NCBI GenBank assembly: GCA_012840085.1
Contig: DUMB01000011.1
Location: forward strand, 1 to 64,000
Origin: Clostridiaceae bacterium
Lineage (GTDB): Bacteria > Bacillota > Clostridia > Acetivibrionales > DUMB01
Reading direction: 5' to 3'
DNA: 64,000 bases
A program made the position numbers and the translations under genes. Below, one piece after another: positions 44,255 to 53,236 of this stretch. The stretch's first letter is position 1, and every line of letters starts with the position of its first letter. A model generated the notes under the pieces. That model was given only the letters and a program-made list of their open reading frames with translations. It made no database searches and had not been told where the DNA came from.

Positions 44255-44305
44255 AGGAACAGTTCCTGGGGAGGAAATGGTTTTTTCTGCCTGAGAGCTG
44301 TTCCT
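44255..44305 (+). terminator. Probable terminator after galM
   Basis: AGGAACAG (44255-44262) pairs with CTGTTCCT (44298-44305), with imperfect inner pairing. T-rich sequence follows up to 44325. Confidence 0.55.
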
Positions 44306-44330
44306 GTTTATATCTGTTTTTTTCTTTTGA

Positions 44331-44349
44331 TGTGATATAATATATCACA
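44331..44349. promoter_or_regulatory. Palindromic operator candidate upstream of trkA
   Basis: TGTGATAT (44331-44338), AAT, ATATCACA (44342-44349): perfect 8-bp arms. The TGTGA/TCACA ends recall Crp/Fnr sites, but the spacing is longer (N9 rather than N6). Confidence 0.45.
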
Positions 44350-44423
44350 TTAAAAAGTACAACAATTATATTATAAAGAAGTATAACAATTTTATTATAA
44401 CGGAAATGAGGAATTTTATAGGC

Positions 44424-45830
44424 ATGAAAGTGTTAATTGTCGGTGCTGGCAAGCTGGGTTATAAGCTCGCAGAGTCTTTATCCAGCAGAAATGTGCAAAT
44501 AACTATAATGGACTCAAGTTATGAAGTTTCTGAAAGACTGAACGATCAGCTGGATGTTTTGGTGGTAACAGCCAGCGGTATTCAGGTTGATGTGTTAAAA
44601 GAACTGGATATTCACACTTATGATCTGACTATAGCTGTTACCGAAAGCGATGAAACCAATATAATAATTTGTTCCTTCTCAAAAAAGCTTGGCTGCAAAA
44701 GAGCCATTGCAAGAGTAAGAAACCCTGAATATGCGCAAAACATTGGATTTGTGAAATCCACAATGGATATTGACTATATAATAAATCCTGAGCTTGACAC
44801 TGCAAAGGAAATAATTAGATATCTGTTCAGAAGTTCATCATTTTATTGGGCGGATTTTGCAGACGGCAGAATTGTAATGACAGATTTCTTTGCCAGGAAT
44901 CTGCCAGGGTTTGTGGGAAATAAGATAATGGACCTTGAAAATATTAATAACATGCTGATTACTTCCATCAACAGAAACGGTGAAATTATTATACCTGATG
45001 GTTCAAGCACAATTCTGGAGCATGATATTGTTTATGTTATAGGTGAAAAGGATAGCATAAGCCAGCTTGCCCAAAGGTACAAAGTTTCATTGCCAACCAA
45101 GTATATCAGAAAAGTAATGATACTGGGCGGTGGAAGAATAGGTTACTATTTAGGCAAAAGGCTTGGTGAAATGGGTATTTCGGTTAAAATCATAGAAAAG
45201 GACAGGGAACGTTGTGACTATCTGTCTGAAGAATTAAGCAATGCTCTGGTTATTTGCGGTGACGGCACAGATATAAACTTACTGAAAGAGGAAGATATAT
45301 CTTCAATGGATGCATTTATAGGTGTCACAGGATTTGATGAAGAGAACCTCCTCATGACACTTATGGCAAAACAGGTTGGAGTTAAGAAAACAATTGCAAA
45401 AGTCAGTAAGCCAAGTTATGTAAAAATTATTGAGAATCTTGGTGTTGATATCGCCCTGAGTCCAATAGACATTACGTCAAGTGAGATTGTCAAGCTTGTC
45501 AGGGGAGAAAGGTTTTTATCGGTATCACTTCTTTTGGGAGGACAAGCGGAAATAAATGAAATAGTTGCAGACAGCCGTATGCCTATAATTGGAAAGCGAA
45601 TATCTGAAATGGGCTTGCCAAAAGGCGTGATAATAGGGGCTATTGAACACAAAGGAAAAGTTATTGTACCGAATGGTAATTCAGTTATACATGACGGGGA
45701 TAAGTTTGTTGTATTTTGCATGTCATCAAAGCTTTCGGTACTGGATACCTTTTTTGGCTATAATAGGGGAGGCGTGTTTAGTGAATTACGGAATCATAGT
45801 AAGGGTTTTGGGAAACATCATAATGCTTGA
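44424..45830 (+). CDS. trkA: Trk potassium uptake regulator TrkA
   Basis: The protein is 468 residues, with two TrkA_N Rossmann folds ('MKVLIVGAGKLGYKLAESL' at 1-19 and 'KVMILGGGRIGYYLGKRLG' near 230), each followed by a TrkA_C domain. ATG 44424 gives the canonical N-terminus; ATG 44406 is upstream in frame. It binds NAD(H)/ATP and gates TrkH at the membrane. Its 3' end overlaps trkH by 50 bases. Confidence 0.93.
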   Translation: MKVLIVGAGKLGYKLAESLSSRNVQITIMDSSYEVSERLNDQLDVLVVTASGIQVDVLKELDIHTYDLTIAVTESDETNIIICSFSKKLGCKRAIARVRNPEYAQNIGFVKSTMDIDYIINPELDTAKEIIRYLFRSSSFYWADFADGRIVMTDFFARNLPGFVGNKIMDLENINNMLITSINRNGEIIIPDGSSTILEHDIVYVIGEKDSISQLAQRYKVSLPTKYIRKVMILGGGRIGYYLGKRLGEMGISVKIIEKDRERCDYLSEELSNALVICGDGTDINLLKEEDISSMDAFIGVTGFDEENLLMTLMAKQVGVKKTIAKVSKPSYVKIIENLGVDIALSPIDITSSEIVKLVRGERFLSVSLLLGGQAEINEIVADSRMPIIGKRISEMGLPKGVIIGAIEHKGKVIVPNGNSVIHDGDKFVVFCMSSKLSVLDTFFGYNRGGVFSELRNHSKGFGKHHNA

Positions 45831-47229
45831 AGCGGCAAGCATGTCCCTGCCTTTATTAATTTCAATTATATATAAACAGAAAGATACCATGGCTTTTGCT
45901 GTTTGTATTGCTTTGACCGGGATCCTGGGCTTTGCTATGTCAAATCTCCCCAGCCGAAGCGATACAATAAAAATTAGAGAGGGTGTTGTGATTGTATCTC
46001 TGGGGTGGTTCCTGATTTCGGTATTTGGTTCCATTCCTTTTGTTTTTTCCGGTGCAGTAGACTCTTTTGTTGATGCTTTTTTTGAAACTGTATCTGGTTT
46101 TACTACAACGGGTGCAACTGTAATTAATAATGTTGAGGCTCTGCCAAAGGGGTTGCTGTTCTGGAGATCCTTTACCCATTGGATTGGGGGTATGGGAATA
46201 CTTGTATTTACAGTAGCATTTTTACCTGCCATGGGTATAGGCAGTTTTCAGCTCTATAAAGCTGAAAGCCCCGGACCTACTGCAGACAGAATTGTTCCCA
46301 GATTAAGGGATATGGCTAAGATACTTTATATGATCTACATAAGCATGACAGTACTGGAAATTATATTGTTAGTACTGGGAGGAATGTCGCTGTTTGAATC
46401 AGCATTGTATACTTTTGGTTCGGTGGGAACCGGAGGATTTTCCACCAGAAACGCCAGTGTAGCAGCTTACGACAGTACTTACATCCACATTGTTATATCA
46501 GTATTTTTGATTTTGTCAGGAGTAAATTTTCAATTATACTATATAATGTTTAAGGGAAGGATAAAAGAGGCGTTGAAAGATCAGGAGTTGAGATTTTATA
46601 TTGGCGTTATTGCAATAAGTGTTATTCTCATAGCTCTTGATATTCATTTCAGTATATATAAAAATTTTGGCAAGTCCTTGAGAGATTCCCTTTTTCAGGT
46701 GAGTTCCATTATCACCACGACAGGCTATTCTACTGCCAATTATGATAATTGGCCGACATTTAGCAAAGGTATTCTTTTTATTCTTATGTTTATTGGAGGA
46801 TGTGCCGGATCCACTGCCGGAGGAATGAAGAGCATAAGAATACTCGTGCTTATTAAAATGATAAAACGGGAAATAATGAAAATATTCCATCCAAGGGCTG
46901 TAGTACCTGTCAAACTGGGACATAAGGTTCTGCCGAACGATTTGCTCATAAGCATATCGACTTTTTCCATACTATACATATTTATTTTTGTGTTAGGAAC
47001 TTTAATTGTATCTCTTGAAGGTATAGACCTGGTGAGCGCTTCAAGTGCTGTCGCGGCAACACTTGGCAATATTGGTATTGGACTGGGATTAGTCGGACCC
47101 GCACAAAATTTCAGTCAATTCAGTGAACCGATAAAATTCCTGTTTTCATTTTTAATGCTGATTGGCCGACTTGAGATTTTTACAGTGCTGGCACTGTTTA
47201 GCCAGAAGTTCTGGAAAAATGAATTTTAA
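45781..47229 (+). CDS. trkH: Trk potassium uptake channel subunit TrkH
   Basis: The protein is 482 residues. The start is GTG 45781, with GGGGAGG nine bases upstream. The four pore loops with selectivity glycines are visible: 'VSGFTTTGATV', 'GSVGTGGFSTRN', 'SSIITTTGYSTANY' and 'AATLGNIGIGLG'. Ten TM helices. It takes up K+ with TrkA as partner. The gene begins inside trkA, so translation is probably coupled. Confidence 0.95.
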   Translation: MNYGIIVRVLGNIIMLEAASMSLPLLISIIYKQKDTMAFAVCIALTGILGFAMSNLPSRSDTIKIREGVVIVSLGWFLISVFGSIPFVFSGAVDSFVDAFFETVSGFTTTGATVINNVEALPKGLLFWRSFTHWIGGMGILVFTVAFLPAMGIGSFQLYKAESPGPTADRIVPRLRDMAKILYMIYISMTVLEIILLVLGGMSLFESALYTFGSVGTGGFSTRNASVAAYDSTYIHIVISVFLILSGVNFQLYYIMFKGRIKEALKDQELRFYIGVIAISVILIALDIHFSIYKNFGKSLRDSLFQVSSIITTTGYSTANYDNWPTFSKGILFILMFIGGCAGSTAGGMKSIRILVLIKMIKREIMKIFHPRAVVPVKLGHKVLPNDLLISISTFSILYIFIFVLGTLIVSLEGIDLVSASSAVAATLGNIGIGLGLVGPAQNFSQFSEPIKFLFSFLMLIGRLEIFTVLALFSQKFWKNEF

Positions 47230-47267
47230 TAAGATGGAGGTTTTGCCATTAAGAAGGAGGGAATATA

Positions 47268-48227
47268 GTGAGCATAAAGAGTTTTTTAAAACTGGTTGAA
47301 ATTCGTACCAAGCTTGCCAGCTTGATGCCGTTTTTACTCGGTACTGTTTATGCCTTGTATCATTTTCAAAGATTTAATTTTATCAATTTTATTCTTATGT
47401 TTGGCTCTCTTTTTATTTTTGATATGTTTACAACAGCATTAAACAACTATCTTGATTATAAGCGTGCAATCAAAAAACAAGGCTATAACTATGAAAAACA
47501 CAATGCTATAGTAAAATATAACCTGACAGAAACTTCGGTACTTGTTACTATTGCTATTTTGTTTTCTCTGGCAACAGCCCTTGGTATTGTGCTTTTTATC
47601 AATACAAATATCATTGTTCTTCTTGTGGGTATGTTGTCCTTCCTTGTGGGTATCTGTTATTCCTTTGGGCCGGTGCCTATTTCCAGAACACCTCTGGGAG
47701 AGATTTTTTCCGGATTTTTTATGGGATTTGTAATTTTATTTCTGGCAGCATATGTTCATGTATTTGATCAGGACATAGTGACTTTGAGCTTTGAGAGTTT
47801 CAGAATGTCTTTTAACATAGATATTGTTGAGCTACTCTATATTTTCCTGTTATCTTTGATTCCCCAATGCGGCATAGCAAATATAATGCTGGCAAACAAC
47901 ATATGTGATATTGAGGACGATATAGAAAACAGGCGCTATACTTTACCTATTTACATAGGAAAAGAAAGGGCATTATGGGTTTTTAAAGCCATTTATTATA
48001 TTGCATTTGTGAATATTATTATTCTTGTTGTATTTAAAATTGTTCCGTGGATATGTATTGCTGCCCTGCTTACATTCATTCCTGTAAATAAGCACATCAA
48101 GCTATTTTATGCCGAGCAGACCAAAAATAACACTTTTGACCTGTCAGTAAAGAATTTCCTCATGATGACTGGGGTTACTACATTACTGTTTTTTGCCGCA
48201 TGGCTGGTTAGCCTTATTGTAAAATAG
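47268..48227 (+). CDS. UbiA-family prenyltransferase (MenA-like)
   Basis: The protein is 319 residues from GTG 47268 with AAGGAGG upstream. It has nine TM helices. The two polyprenyl-diphosphate motifs are 'ALNNYLDYKRA' (NxxxD) and 'ANNICDIEDDIENRRYTLP' (DxxDD). The closest family is 1,4-dihydroxy-2-naphthoate prenyltransferase. It follows trkH by 38 bases, perhaps one transcript, though no functional link is obvious. Other quinone genes are absent from the window, so the aromatic acceptor is unknown. Confidence 0.85.
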   Translation: MSIKSFLKLVEIRTKLASLMPFLLGTVYALYHFQRFNFINFILMFGSLFIFDMFTTALNNYLDYKRAIKKQGYNYEKHNAIVKYNLTETSVLVTIAILFSLATALGIVLFINTNIIVLLVGMLSFLVGICYSFGPVPISRTPLGEIFSGFFMGFVILFLAAYVHVFDQDIVTLSFESFRMSFNIDIVELLYIFLLSLIPQCGIANIMLANNICDIEDDIENRRYTLPIYIGKERALWVFKAIYYIAFVNIIILVVFKIVPWICIAALLTFIPVNKHIKLFYAEQTKNNTFDLSVKNFLMMTGVTTLLFFAAWLVSLIVK

Positions 48228-48265
48228 GAAGAAGGAAAGTTGAATTTTCTTTCCTTCTTCCTATT
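48223..48265. terminator. Bidirectional hairpin overlapping the UbiA stop
   Basis: 48223-48239 and 48249-48265 form a perfect 17-bp stem with a 9-nt loop. It lies between convergent genes. The T-tract is better on the minus strand. Confidence 0.75.
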
Positions 48266-48317
48266 ATTCCGAAATTTCCCATTAATTTAAATGGATAATG
48301 TTAATTATGGATAATTG

Positions 48318-49598
48318 CTACAGCACTTTCACAACATCATAAACTTGGCTTAAGACAAGCCAGTTTTGAGGGAAGTACCTTCCTATGGTCCAATAGCTTA
48401 AGCCACCTACGCGGAATTCATTTGCCAGTGTCAATTTCGCAAGGATGCTTCTTGCATCTTCAAACCATACTACATGTTGCCTGCCGTTGGCATCATAATA
48501 GTTGAAAAATGGCGCCTGGGCAGTCTGGTCAAATCTTATGACCGCTCCAACGTTTGCAGCAAGTTCAACAGCTCCGGGGTTGGATATTGTTCTTGCAGCT
48601 GTCCCAGGTGTATAAGGCAGTGTCCAGTCATATCCATAGTTTGGTATACCCATAAAGATCTTCTGCCTCGGGATAGCCGTAACCGCATAATTAAGAACCC
48701 TTCTGACTTCGTTTATTGGCGCTACTGCCATTGGTGGACCATATGTGTATCCCCATTCATAAGTCATAATTATAACATGGTCTACCAGAGCGCCGTGAAC
48801 TGGGTAGTCATGAGCCTCGTAGAGCAATCCCTGCTGTGTGGCGGAAATTTTTGGAGCAATGGCAGTGGTTATTGTGTATCCGAGGGGTCTAAGGGTATTC
48901 ACAATTCTTCTGAGGAAGTTGTTATAGCTTTCCCTGTCATATGGATAAATATATTCAAAGTCTATATCAAGTCCGTGATAATTTTTTTGTCTTAAAGTAT
49001 TTACTACGTTATTTATCAAATTATTCTGGGCCTGGGAATCTGTAAGTATGGCATGAGCAATATCACTGCTAAATCCACCGCCTTCCCGGATGTTTGTAAT
49101 AACCATAAGAGGAGCAACCCTTGCTGCTCTGGCTGCCTGAATAAGTGGCTCATCAGGTATTGTAATAAGGCTGCCGTCGGATCTTACCTGGTAGCTGAAT
49201 ATACTCAGAAAAGTGAGATGCGGTAGAGTCCTGTTCAGCACATCTCTGTTAATATTTGGAAACGCATACCCGTTTACCATAATGGGACCAAACCTGATTG
49301 TCCTGGGAGGTATGTTTATTATCTGTCCAACGTAAATCAAAGCTGGATTAGTTATTTGGGGATTTGCAGCAATCAGAGCGTTGACGCTTACCCCATACTG
49401 TCTTGCAATGGAATATAATGACTCGCCCGGTACTACTGCGTGCCTGCGAACACCTTCCAGAACAACTATTGTCTGTCCCACTACCAGTCTGTCGGGATTT
49501 GTCAGTTCATTGTCTGAAATTATTTTTTGCGGTGAAACGCCGTATTGGCGTGCTATTGAATATATACTATCCCCTGGTCTTACAACATGGATAATCAA
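48318..49598 (-). CDS. LysM-GH18 protein, spore cortex/coat type, second copy
   Basis: The protein is 426 residues. Two LysM repeats (about 2-46 and 50-94) are followed by a GH18 domain with 'GLDIDFEYI' (catalytic Asp/Glu), 'IMTYEWGYTYGPPMAVAPINEVRRVL' and 'GGLSYWTIGRYFPQNW'. I start it at TTG 49598, because that aligns its IIHVVRPGD with LIYVVKRGD of the paralogue at 40793, and GGTGGAG lies upstream; GTG 49607 is the alternative. No signal peptide. Likely a sporulation protein acting on cortex peptidoglycan. Confidence 0.9.
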   Translation of the reverse strand: MIIHVVRPGDSIYSIARQYGVSPQKIISDNELTNPDRLVVGQTIVVLEGVRRHAVVPGESLYSIARQYGVSVNALIAANPQITNPALIYVGQIINIPPRTIRFGPIMVNGYAFPNINRDVLNRTLPHLTFLSIFSYQVRSDGSLITIPDEPLIQAARAARVAPLMVITNIREGGGFSSDIAHAILTDSQAQNNLINNVVNTLRQKNYHGLDIDFEYIYPYDRESYNNFLRRIVNTLRPLGYTITTAIAPKISATQQGLLYEAHDYPVHGALVDHVIIMTYEWGYTYGPPMAVAPINEVRRVLNYAVTAIPRQKIFMGIPNYGYDWTLPYTPGTAARTISNPGAVELAANVGAVIRFDQTAQAPFFNYYDANGRQHVVWFEDARSILAKLTLANEFRVGGLSYWTIGRYFPQNWLVLSQVYDVVKVL

Positions 49599-49797
49599 AA
49601 TAATCACACTCCACCTATTATATATTTCATTATATGAAGGTTAACAATAATAAGTTACAGTTAAGCACAAGGGATATAGTATATGGGAGGGACAGTTCTG
49701 CACCTTACGAACTTTAGTATTCTAACTTGATATGAAATTTTGCAAAATAATCAATTGTTGAAAGCCGATTTTATATTGGTAAATAATAAATAAATAC
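49599..49797. other. Intergenic stretch without recognised gene
   Basis: Divergent leader between the GH18 and msrA genes. 49680-49735 has a GACAGTTCTGC word like other terminators here, but no matching arm was found. Confidence 0.35.
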
Positions 49798-49857
49798 GAT
49801 GATAGTAAAAACGATAATAATAAAAACGATAATAATAAAAACAATAATAATAAAAAC
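49798..49857 (+). repeat. 15-nt tandem repeat, four copies
   Basis: Units of 'gataataataaaaac' start at 49798, 49813, 49828 and 49843; copies 2 and 3 are identical. Confidence 0.95.
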
Positions 49858-49915
49858 TACAAGTATTTTGTGCGTAGAAATATTTTGAAACAATTAAAAT
49901 ATTGGAGTGATTTTG

Positions 49916-50470
49916 ATGGAAGAAAGCAATCTTAAACTTGCCACATTTGCGGGCGGGTGCTTTTGGTGCATGGTGCAGCCCTTTGCGAAACTAAATGGGG
50001 TAATTGATGTAATATCGGGATATACCGGCGGTCATGTGGAGAATCCAACATATGAAAATGTATGCAGGGGAAATACGGGACATTATGAAGCTGTGCAAAT
50101 TACTTATGACCCTTCAAAAATAAGCTATGAAGAACTTCTTGACACTTTTTGGAGGCAGGTTGACCCTACAGATGCCGGTGGACAGTTTGCAGACAGAGGC
50201 AAACAGTATCAAACTGCAATTTTTTATCATGATGAAGAACAAAAAAAGCTTGCCGAAGAATCAAGGGCAAAACTTGAAAGAATGAAAAAATTCAGCGGTC
50301 CAATTGTTACAGATATTCTACCAGCCTCAAAATTCTATCCTGCAGAAGACTACCATCAGGATTACTATGAAAAGAATCCTGAGCATTATAAAAGATACAG
50401 GATAGGTTCAGGACGTGAGAATTATTTGTGCAGAATCTGGAGCGAAGAGGGGGACAGAAAAAATGGGTAA
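49916..50470 (+). CDS. msrA: Peptide methionine sulfoxide reductase MsrA
   Basis: The protein is 184 residues from ATG 49916 (GGAG eight bases upstream; GTG 49907 and TTG 49913 in frame are less likely). Catalytic Cys15 is in 'GGCFWCM', with '[32 protein letters not shown]' following. It reduces the S-epimer of methionine sulfoxide. It overlaps msrB by eight bases, so the pair is translationally coupled. Confidence 0.96.
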   Translation: MEESNLKLATFAGGCFWCMVQPFAKLNGVIDVISGYTGGHVENPTYENVCRGNTGHYEAVQITYDPSKISYEELLDTFWRQVDPTDAGGQFADRGKQYQTAIFYHDEEQKKLAEESRAKLERMKKFSGPIVTDILPASKFYPAEDYHQDYYEKNPEHYKRYRIGSGRENYLCRIWSEEGDRKNG

Positions 50471-51026
50471 GACCGGAGACAATACTCAAAAATTCTGCAA
50501 TTCGCAAGGCGGTTCTACAAGTTCAGATTCTTGTTCCAAGAATTCTGTCAAATATGCCAGGCCGTCAAAAGAAGAACTAAAAAGAACACTTACACCCATG
50601 CAGCATAAAGTGACACAGGAAAATGGCACAGAGCCTCCATTCCAAAATGAATACTGGGACAATAAAGAACAGGGCATATATGTGGATATTGTTTCGGGAG
50701 AACCGCTTTTCAGCTCTCTTGATAAATTTGACTCAGGCTGTGGATGGCCTAGTTTTACAAAACCGATTGAAAAGGAAAATATAATAGAAAAACTTGATAC
50801 AAGTCATTTTATGATCAGGACTGAAGTCAGAAGCAAGCAAGGTGATTCCCATCTGGGGCACGTATTTAGTGACGGACCGAAGCCTACAGGTTTGAGATAT
50901 TGCATAAATTCAGCAGCTCTTAAGTTTATACCTGTAAAGGATATGGAGAAAGAAGGATATGGGGAATATCTGAAATTATTTAATGGCAATTCGGAGAAAA
51001 ATGTCGATTCAGAGAAAAAAGATTGA
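50463..51026 (+). CDS. msrB: Peptide methionine sulfoxide reductase MsrB
   Basis: The protein is 187 residues from ATG 50463 inside the msrA end. A polar Ser/Asn/Lys N-terminal extension (1-38) precedes the domain '[18 protein letters not shown]', '[10 protein letters not shown]', '[25 protein letters not shown]'. Catalytic Cys is about 147. The two CxxC zinc pairs of many MsrB are missing, so this is the zinc-free type. It reduces the R-epimer and complements MsrA. Confidence 0.95.
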   Translation: MGKTGDNTQKFCNSQGGSTSSDSCSKNSVKYARPSKEELKRTLTPMQHKVTQENGTEPPFQNEYWDNKEQGIYVDIVSGEPLFSSLDKFDSGCGWPSFTKPIEKENIIEKLDTSHFMIRTEVRSKQGDSHLGHVFSDGPKPTGLRYCINSAALKFIPVKDMEKEGYGEYLKLFNGNSEKNVDSEKKD

Positions 51027-51247
51027 AATTAACAGCTTTTATATGAGGTTTAATGGGTGAATATGGGCTGGTGAGTATGCTATAATATGAAAGCACAGCT
51101 TGTATATAATGGCAATAAGCTTTTTTAGATGGCCCGGCCATTTAGAAGAGCATTTTTAAAAAGCATTAATAATTCAGGTGGTACAAAGCAAAGTATTAGC
51201 AGTATACTTTGGAGTATCATTTGCAGTTTTGTCGAGGTGAAAGAAAA

Positions 51248-51790
51248 ATGCAGGAACTCTGGCAACTATTTATTATTTTTTGCCGCATAGGTGGTTTTAC
51301 TTTTGGCGGGGGTTATGCAATGCTTCCGATAATACAGCGGGAAATTGTAGAAAAGAGAAATTGGGCCAGCGACCAGGAAATACTCGATTACTATGCAATA
51401 GGGCAAACCACACCCGGGATTATTGCAGTGAATACTGCAACCTTTATAGGGTATAAGAGAAAAGGAATAATCGGTGCAATTACAGCAACTGCAGGTATGG
51501 TGTTTCCATCTATGGTGATTATTACATTAATAGCGGCATTTTTTACACAATTCAAGGATTATCAGATTGTTAAACACGCTTTTGCAGGTATTAGAGTAGC
51601 CGTTGTAGTTTTAATATTAAACGCTGTGATAAAGATGTGGAAAAATTCTGTGAAGGACTGGATAGGTATAGTCATATTTTGTGCAACATTTGTTATAGCT
51701 GCATTTACACAGATTTCTCCCATAATTGTTATAATAATTTCCGCAATTGCAGGCATTTTCATCAATATAAGAAAGGTAGAAGCAAAATGA
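51248..51790 (+). CDS. chrA: Chromate-transporter-family subunit (first half)
   Basis: The protein is 180 residues from ATG 51248 with GAGGTGAAAG upstream. It has 'FCRIGGFTFGGGYAMLPIIQREIVEK', then 'AIGQTTPGIIAVNTATFIGYKRKG', the FGGG and TPGP-like motifs of the CHR domain, and five to six TM helices. It is one of two short CHR proteins that act together. The physiological anion may not be chromate. It overlaps its partner by ATGA. Confidence 0.9.
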   Translation: MQELWQLFIIFCRIGGFTFGGGYAMLPIIQREIVEKRNWASDQEILDYYAIGQTTPGIIAVNTATFIGYKRKGIIGAITATAGMVFPSMVIITLIAAFFTQFKDYQIVKHAFAGIRVAVVVLILNAVIKMWKNSVKDWIGIVIFCATFVIAAFTQISPIIVIIISAIAGIFINIRKVEAK

Positions 51791-52350
51791 TCTTGTTGAC
51801 GATGTTTCTTGAATTTTTTAAGGTCGGATTGTTTGCCATAGGCGGGGGACTGGCTACAATACCATTTCTTCAGGAACTTGCAAATAAATATAACTGGTAC
51901 ACAAGCCAGGAACTTGTTGATATGATTGCCGTTTCTGAATCTACACCCGGTCCGATTGGAATTAACATGGCAACTTATGTTGGTTATAAAGTTGGCGGTA
52001 TTCCTGGAGTGGTAACAGCCGTTACTGGGATTGTCATGCCGTCGGTTATTGTAATAATACTAATAGCCCATTTCTACTCGAGATTTAATGAAAAGCCTCT
52101 GGTAAAATCCGCTTTTTACGGCCTCAGACCGGCAGTAACGGGACTTATAGCGGCTGCTGGGTTTGAGGTCGCAAGGATTTCACTGTTAAACATTGAAAAA
52201 TTTTTTGAGAAATATAATGTATTGGACCTGATAAATATAAAGTCCCTTATATTATTTGCGGTAATTTTATTTCTGACAAATAAATACAAAAAACATCCGA
52301 TAGTGTACCTGGTTTTTGCGGCAATTATTGGCATTGTGTTTAAATTTTAA
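51787..52350 (+). CDS. chrA: Chromate-transporter-family subunit (second half)
   Basis: The protein is 187 residues from ATG 51787 overlapping the first subunit's stop. It has 'FFKVGLFAIGGGLATIPFLQ' and 'AVSESTPGPIGINMATYVGYKVGG', with similar topology to its neighbour. In other bacteria the two are fused into one about 400-residue ChrA; paired short forms work as heterodimers. Confidence 0.9.
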   Translation: MILLTMFLEFFKVGLFAIGGGLATIPFLQELANKYNWYTSQELVDMIAVSESTPGPIGINMATYVGYKVGGIPGVVTAVTGIVMPSVIVIILIAHFYSRFNEKPLVKSAFYGLRPAVTGLIAAAGFEVARISLLNIEKFFEKYNVLDLINIKSLILFAVILFLTNKYKKHPIVYLVFAAIIGIVFKF

Positions 52351-52509
52351 TAATACTTTGGAAAGCCGCAATATGACAGCCGCTAATTTGTTACCAATAT
52401 TAGCCAAGGAAAAAGATAAAAGCATAAACTAGCTCCAATGCAATCAGACTAACTAATGATATATTTTATATCAATTTTAAGTTTGAAAATGTTGGAGGTA
52501 AATAGCTTT

Positions 52510-52707
52510 ATGCATGGTGTAGTAAAATGGTTTAATCCCGATAAAGGATATGGTTTTATTCAGAGCGACGATGGTGAAGATGTATTTGTACACTATTCGG
52601 CGATACAGGCAGAAGGATTCAAAACGCTTACTGAAGGCCAGAGGGTTCAATTTGATATTGAAACCGGCCAAAGAGGTGCACAAGCTGCCAACGTGATTAT
52701 TTTATAA
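52510..52707 (+). CDS. Cold-shock protein
   Basis: The protein is 65 residues from ATG 52510 with GGAGGTAAA upstream. The OB-fold RNP motifs are '[13 protein letters not shown]' and 'DVFVHYSAI'. It is a single-stranded nucleic-acid chaperone of the CspA family. The initiator is followed by His, and the gene stands alone with a terminator about 180 bases downstream. Confidence 0.96.
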   Translation: MHGVVKWFNPDKGYGFIQSDDGEDVFVHYSAIQAEGFKTLTEGQRVQFDIETGQRGAQAANVIIL

Positions 52708-52888
52708 AGCAAATACCAGCTGGTTTTACCTGCTGTACCGGCTTGTTGGCAGAAATAATACCGGGCAAAGAGAAAAAGATAATAAGTCGGTAAGAGGCTT
52801 AAAACAGACCGCTTTGATCAGATCGTTTTAACCAGATTAACCAGATTATTTTAGTTGAAATAATGAAATATTTAGAGTTGAAAGCACA

Positions 52889-52918
52889 GCACTGTATAAA
52901 ATATACAGTGCCTTTTTT
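52889..52918 (+). terminator. Terminator after the cold-shock gene
   Basis: GCACTGTAT (52889-52897) pairs with ATACAGTGC (52903-52911). CTTTTTT follows. Confidence 0.92.
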
Positions 52919-53043
52919 AATATTGCCCAATAAACTCTATAAATTATTATCCATGTAATGTAAAAAATAGTGATTCATATAATACAGAAAACATTAGAAA
53001 AGAAATATTAAAACAAAAAAATACCAGAATAATAAATACTAAA

Positions 53044-53083
53044 ATTAGAAGATAATGTAACATATTAGAAGATAATGTAACAT
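53044..53083 (+). repeat. Perfect 20-nt direct repeat, two copies
   Basis: 'attagaagataatgtaacat' occurs at 53044-53063 and 53064-53083 with no change. It lies just upstream of the LacI promoter. Confidence 0.97.
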
Positions 53084-53104
53084 AAAAAAATTTTTATTAT
53101 AATA

Positions 53105-53133
53105 TTGACAAATAAAAATAATAAATTTATAAT
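53105..53133 (+). promoter_or_regulatory. Consensus sigma-A promoter of the LacI gene
   Basis: TTGACA (53105-53110), 17 bp, TATAAT (53128-53133): full consensus. The operators start five bases after the -10 box. Confidence 0.85.
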
Positions 53134-53137
53134 ATAA

Positions 53138-53212
53138 GTAATCGATTACGTAATCGTTTAAGTCAAATTTTTACTCATTAAAAAGTGAGCATTAATTATG
53201 CGTAAACGATTA
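53138..53212 (+). promoter_or_regulatory. Paired LacI-type operators
   Basis: GTAATCGATTAC (53138-53149) is a perfect palindrome. TAATCGTTTA (53151-53160) recurs inverted as TAAACGATTA at 53203-53212. The inverted copies are 52 bp apart centre to centre, about five helical turns. They sit between the promoter and the gene, suggesting autorepression. Confidence 0.65.
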
Positions 53213-53236
53213 ACTAATGATTAGGAGCTATGTACG

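Noticed and set aside
45786..46232. 148-codon minus-strand ORF within trkH
   Set aside because: Antisense shadow; the plus-strand TrkH pore motifs are unambiguous.
48223..48265. 17-bp hairpin considered as an insertion-sequence end
   Set aside because: No transposase or target-site duplication; position between convergent stops fits a terminator.
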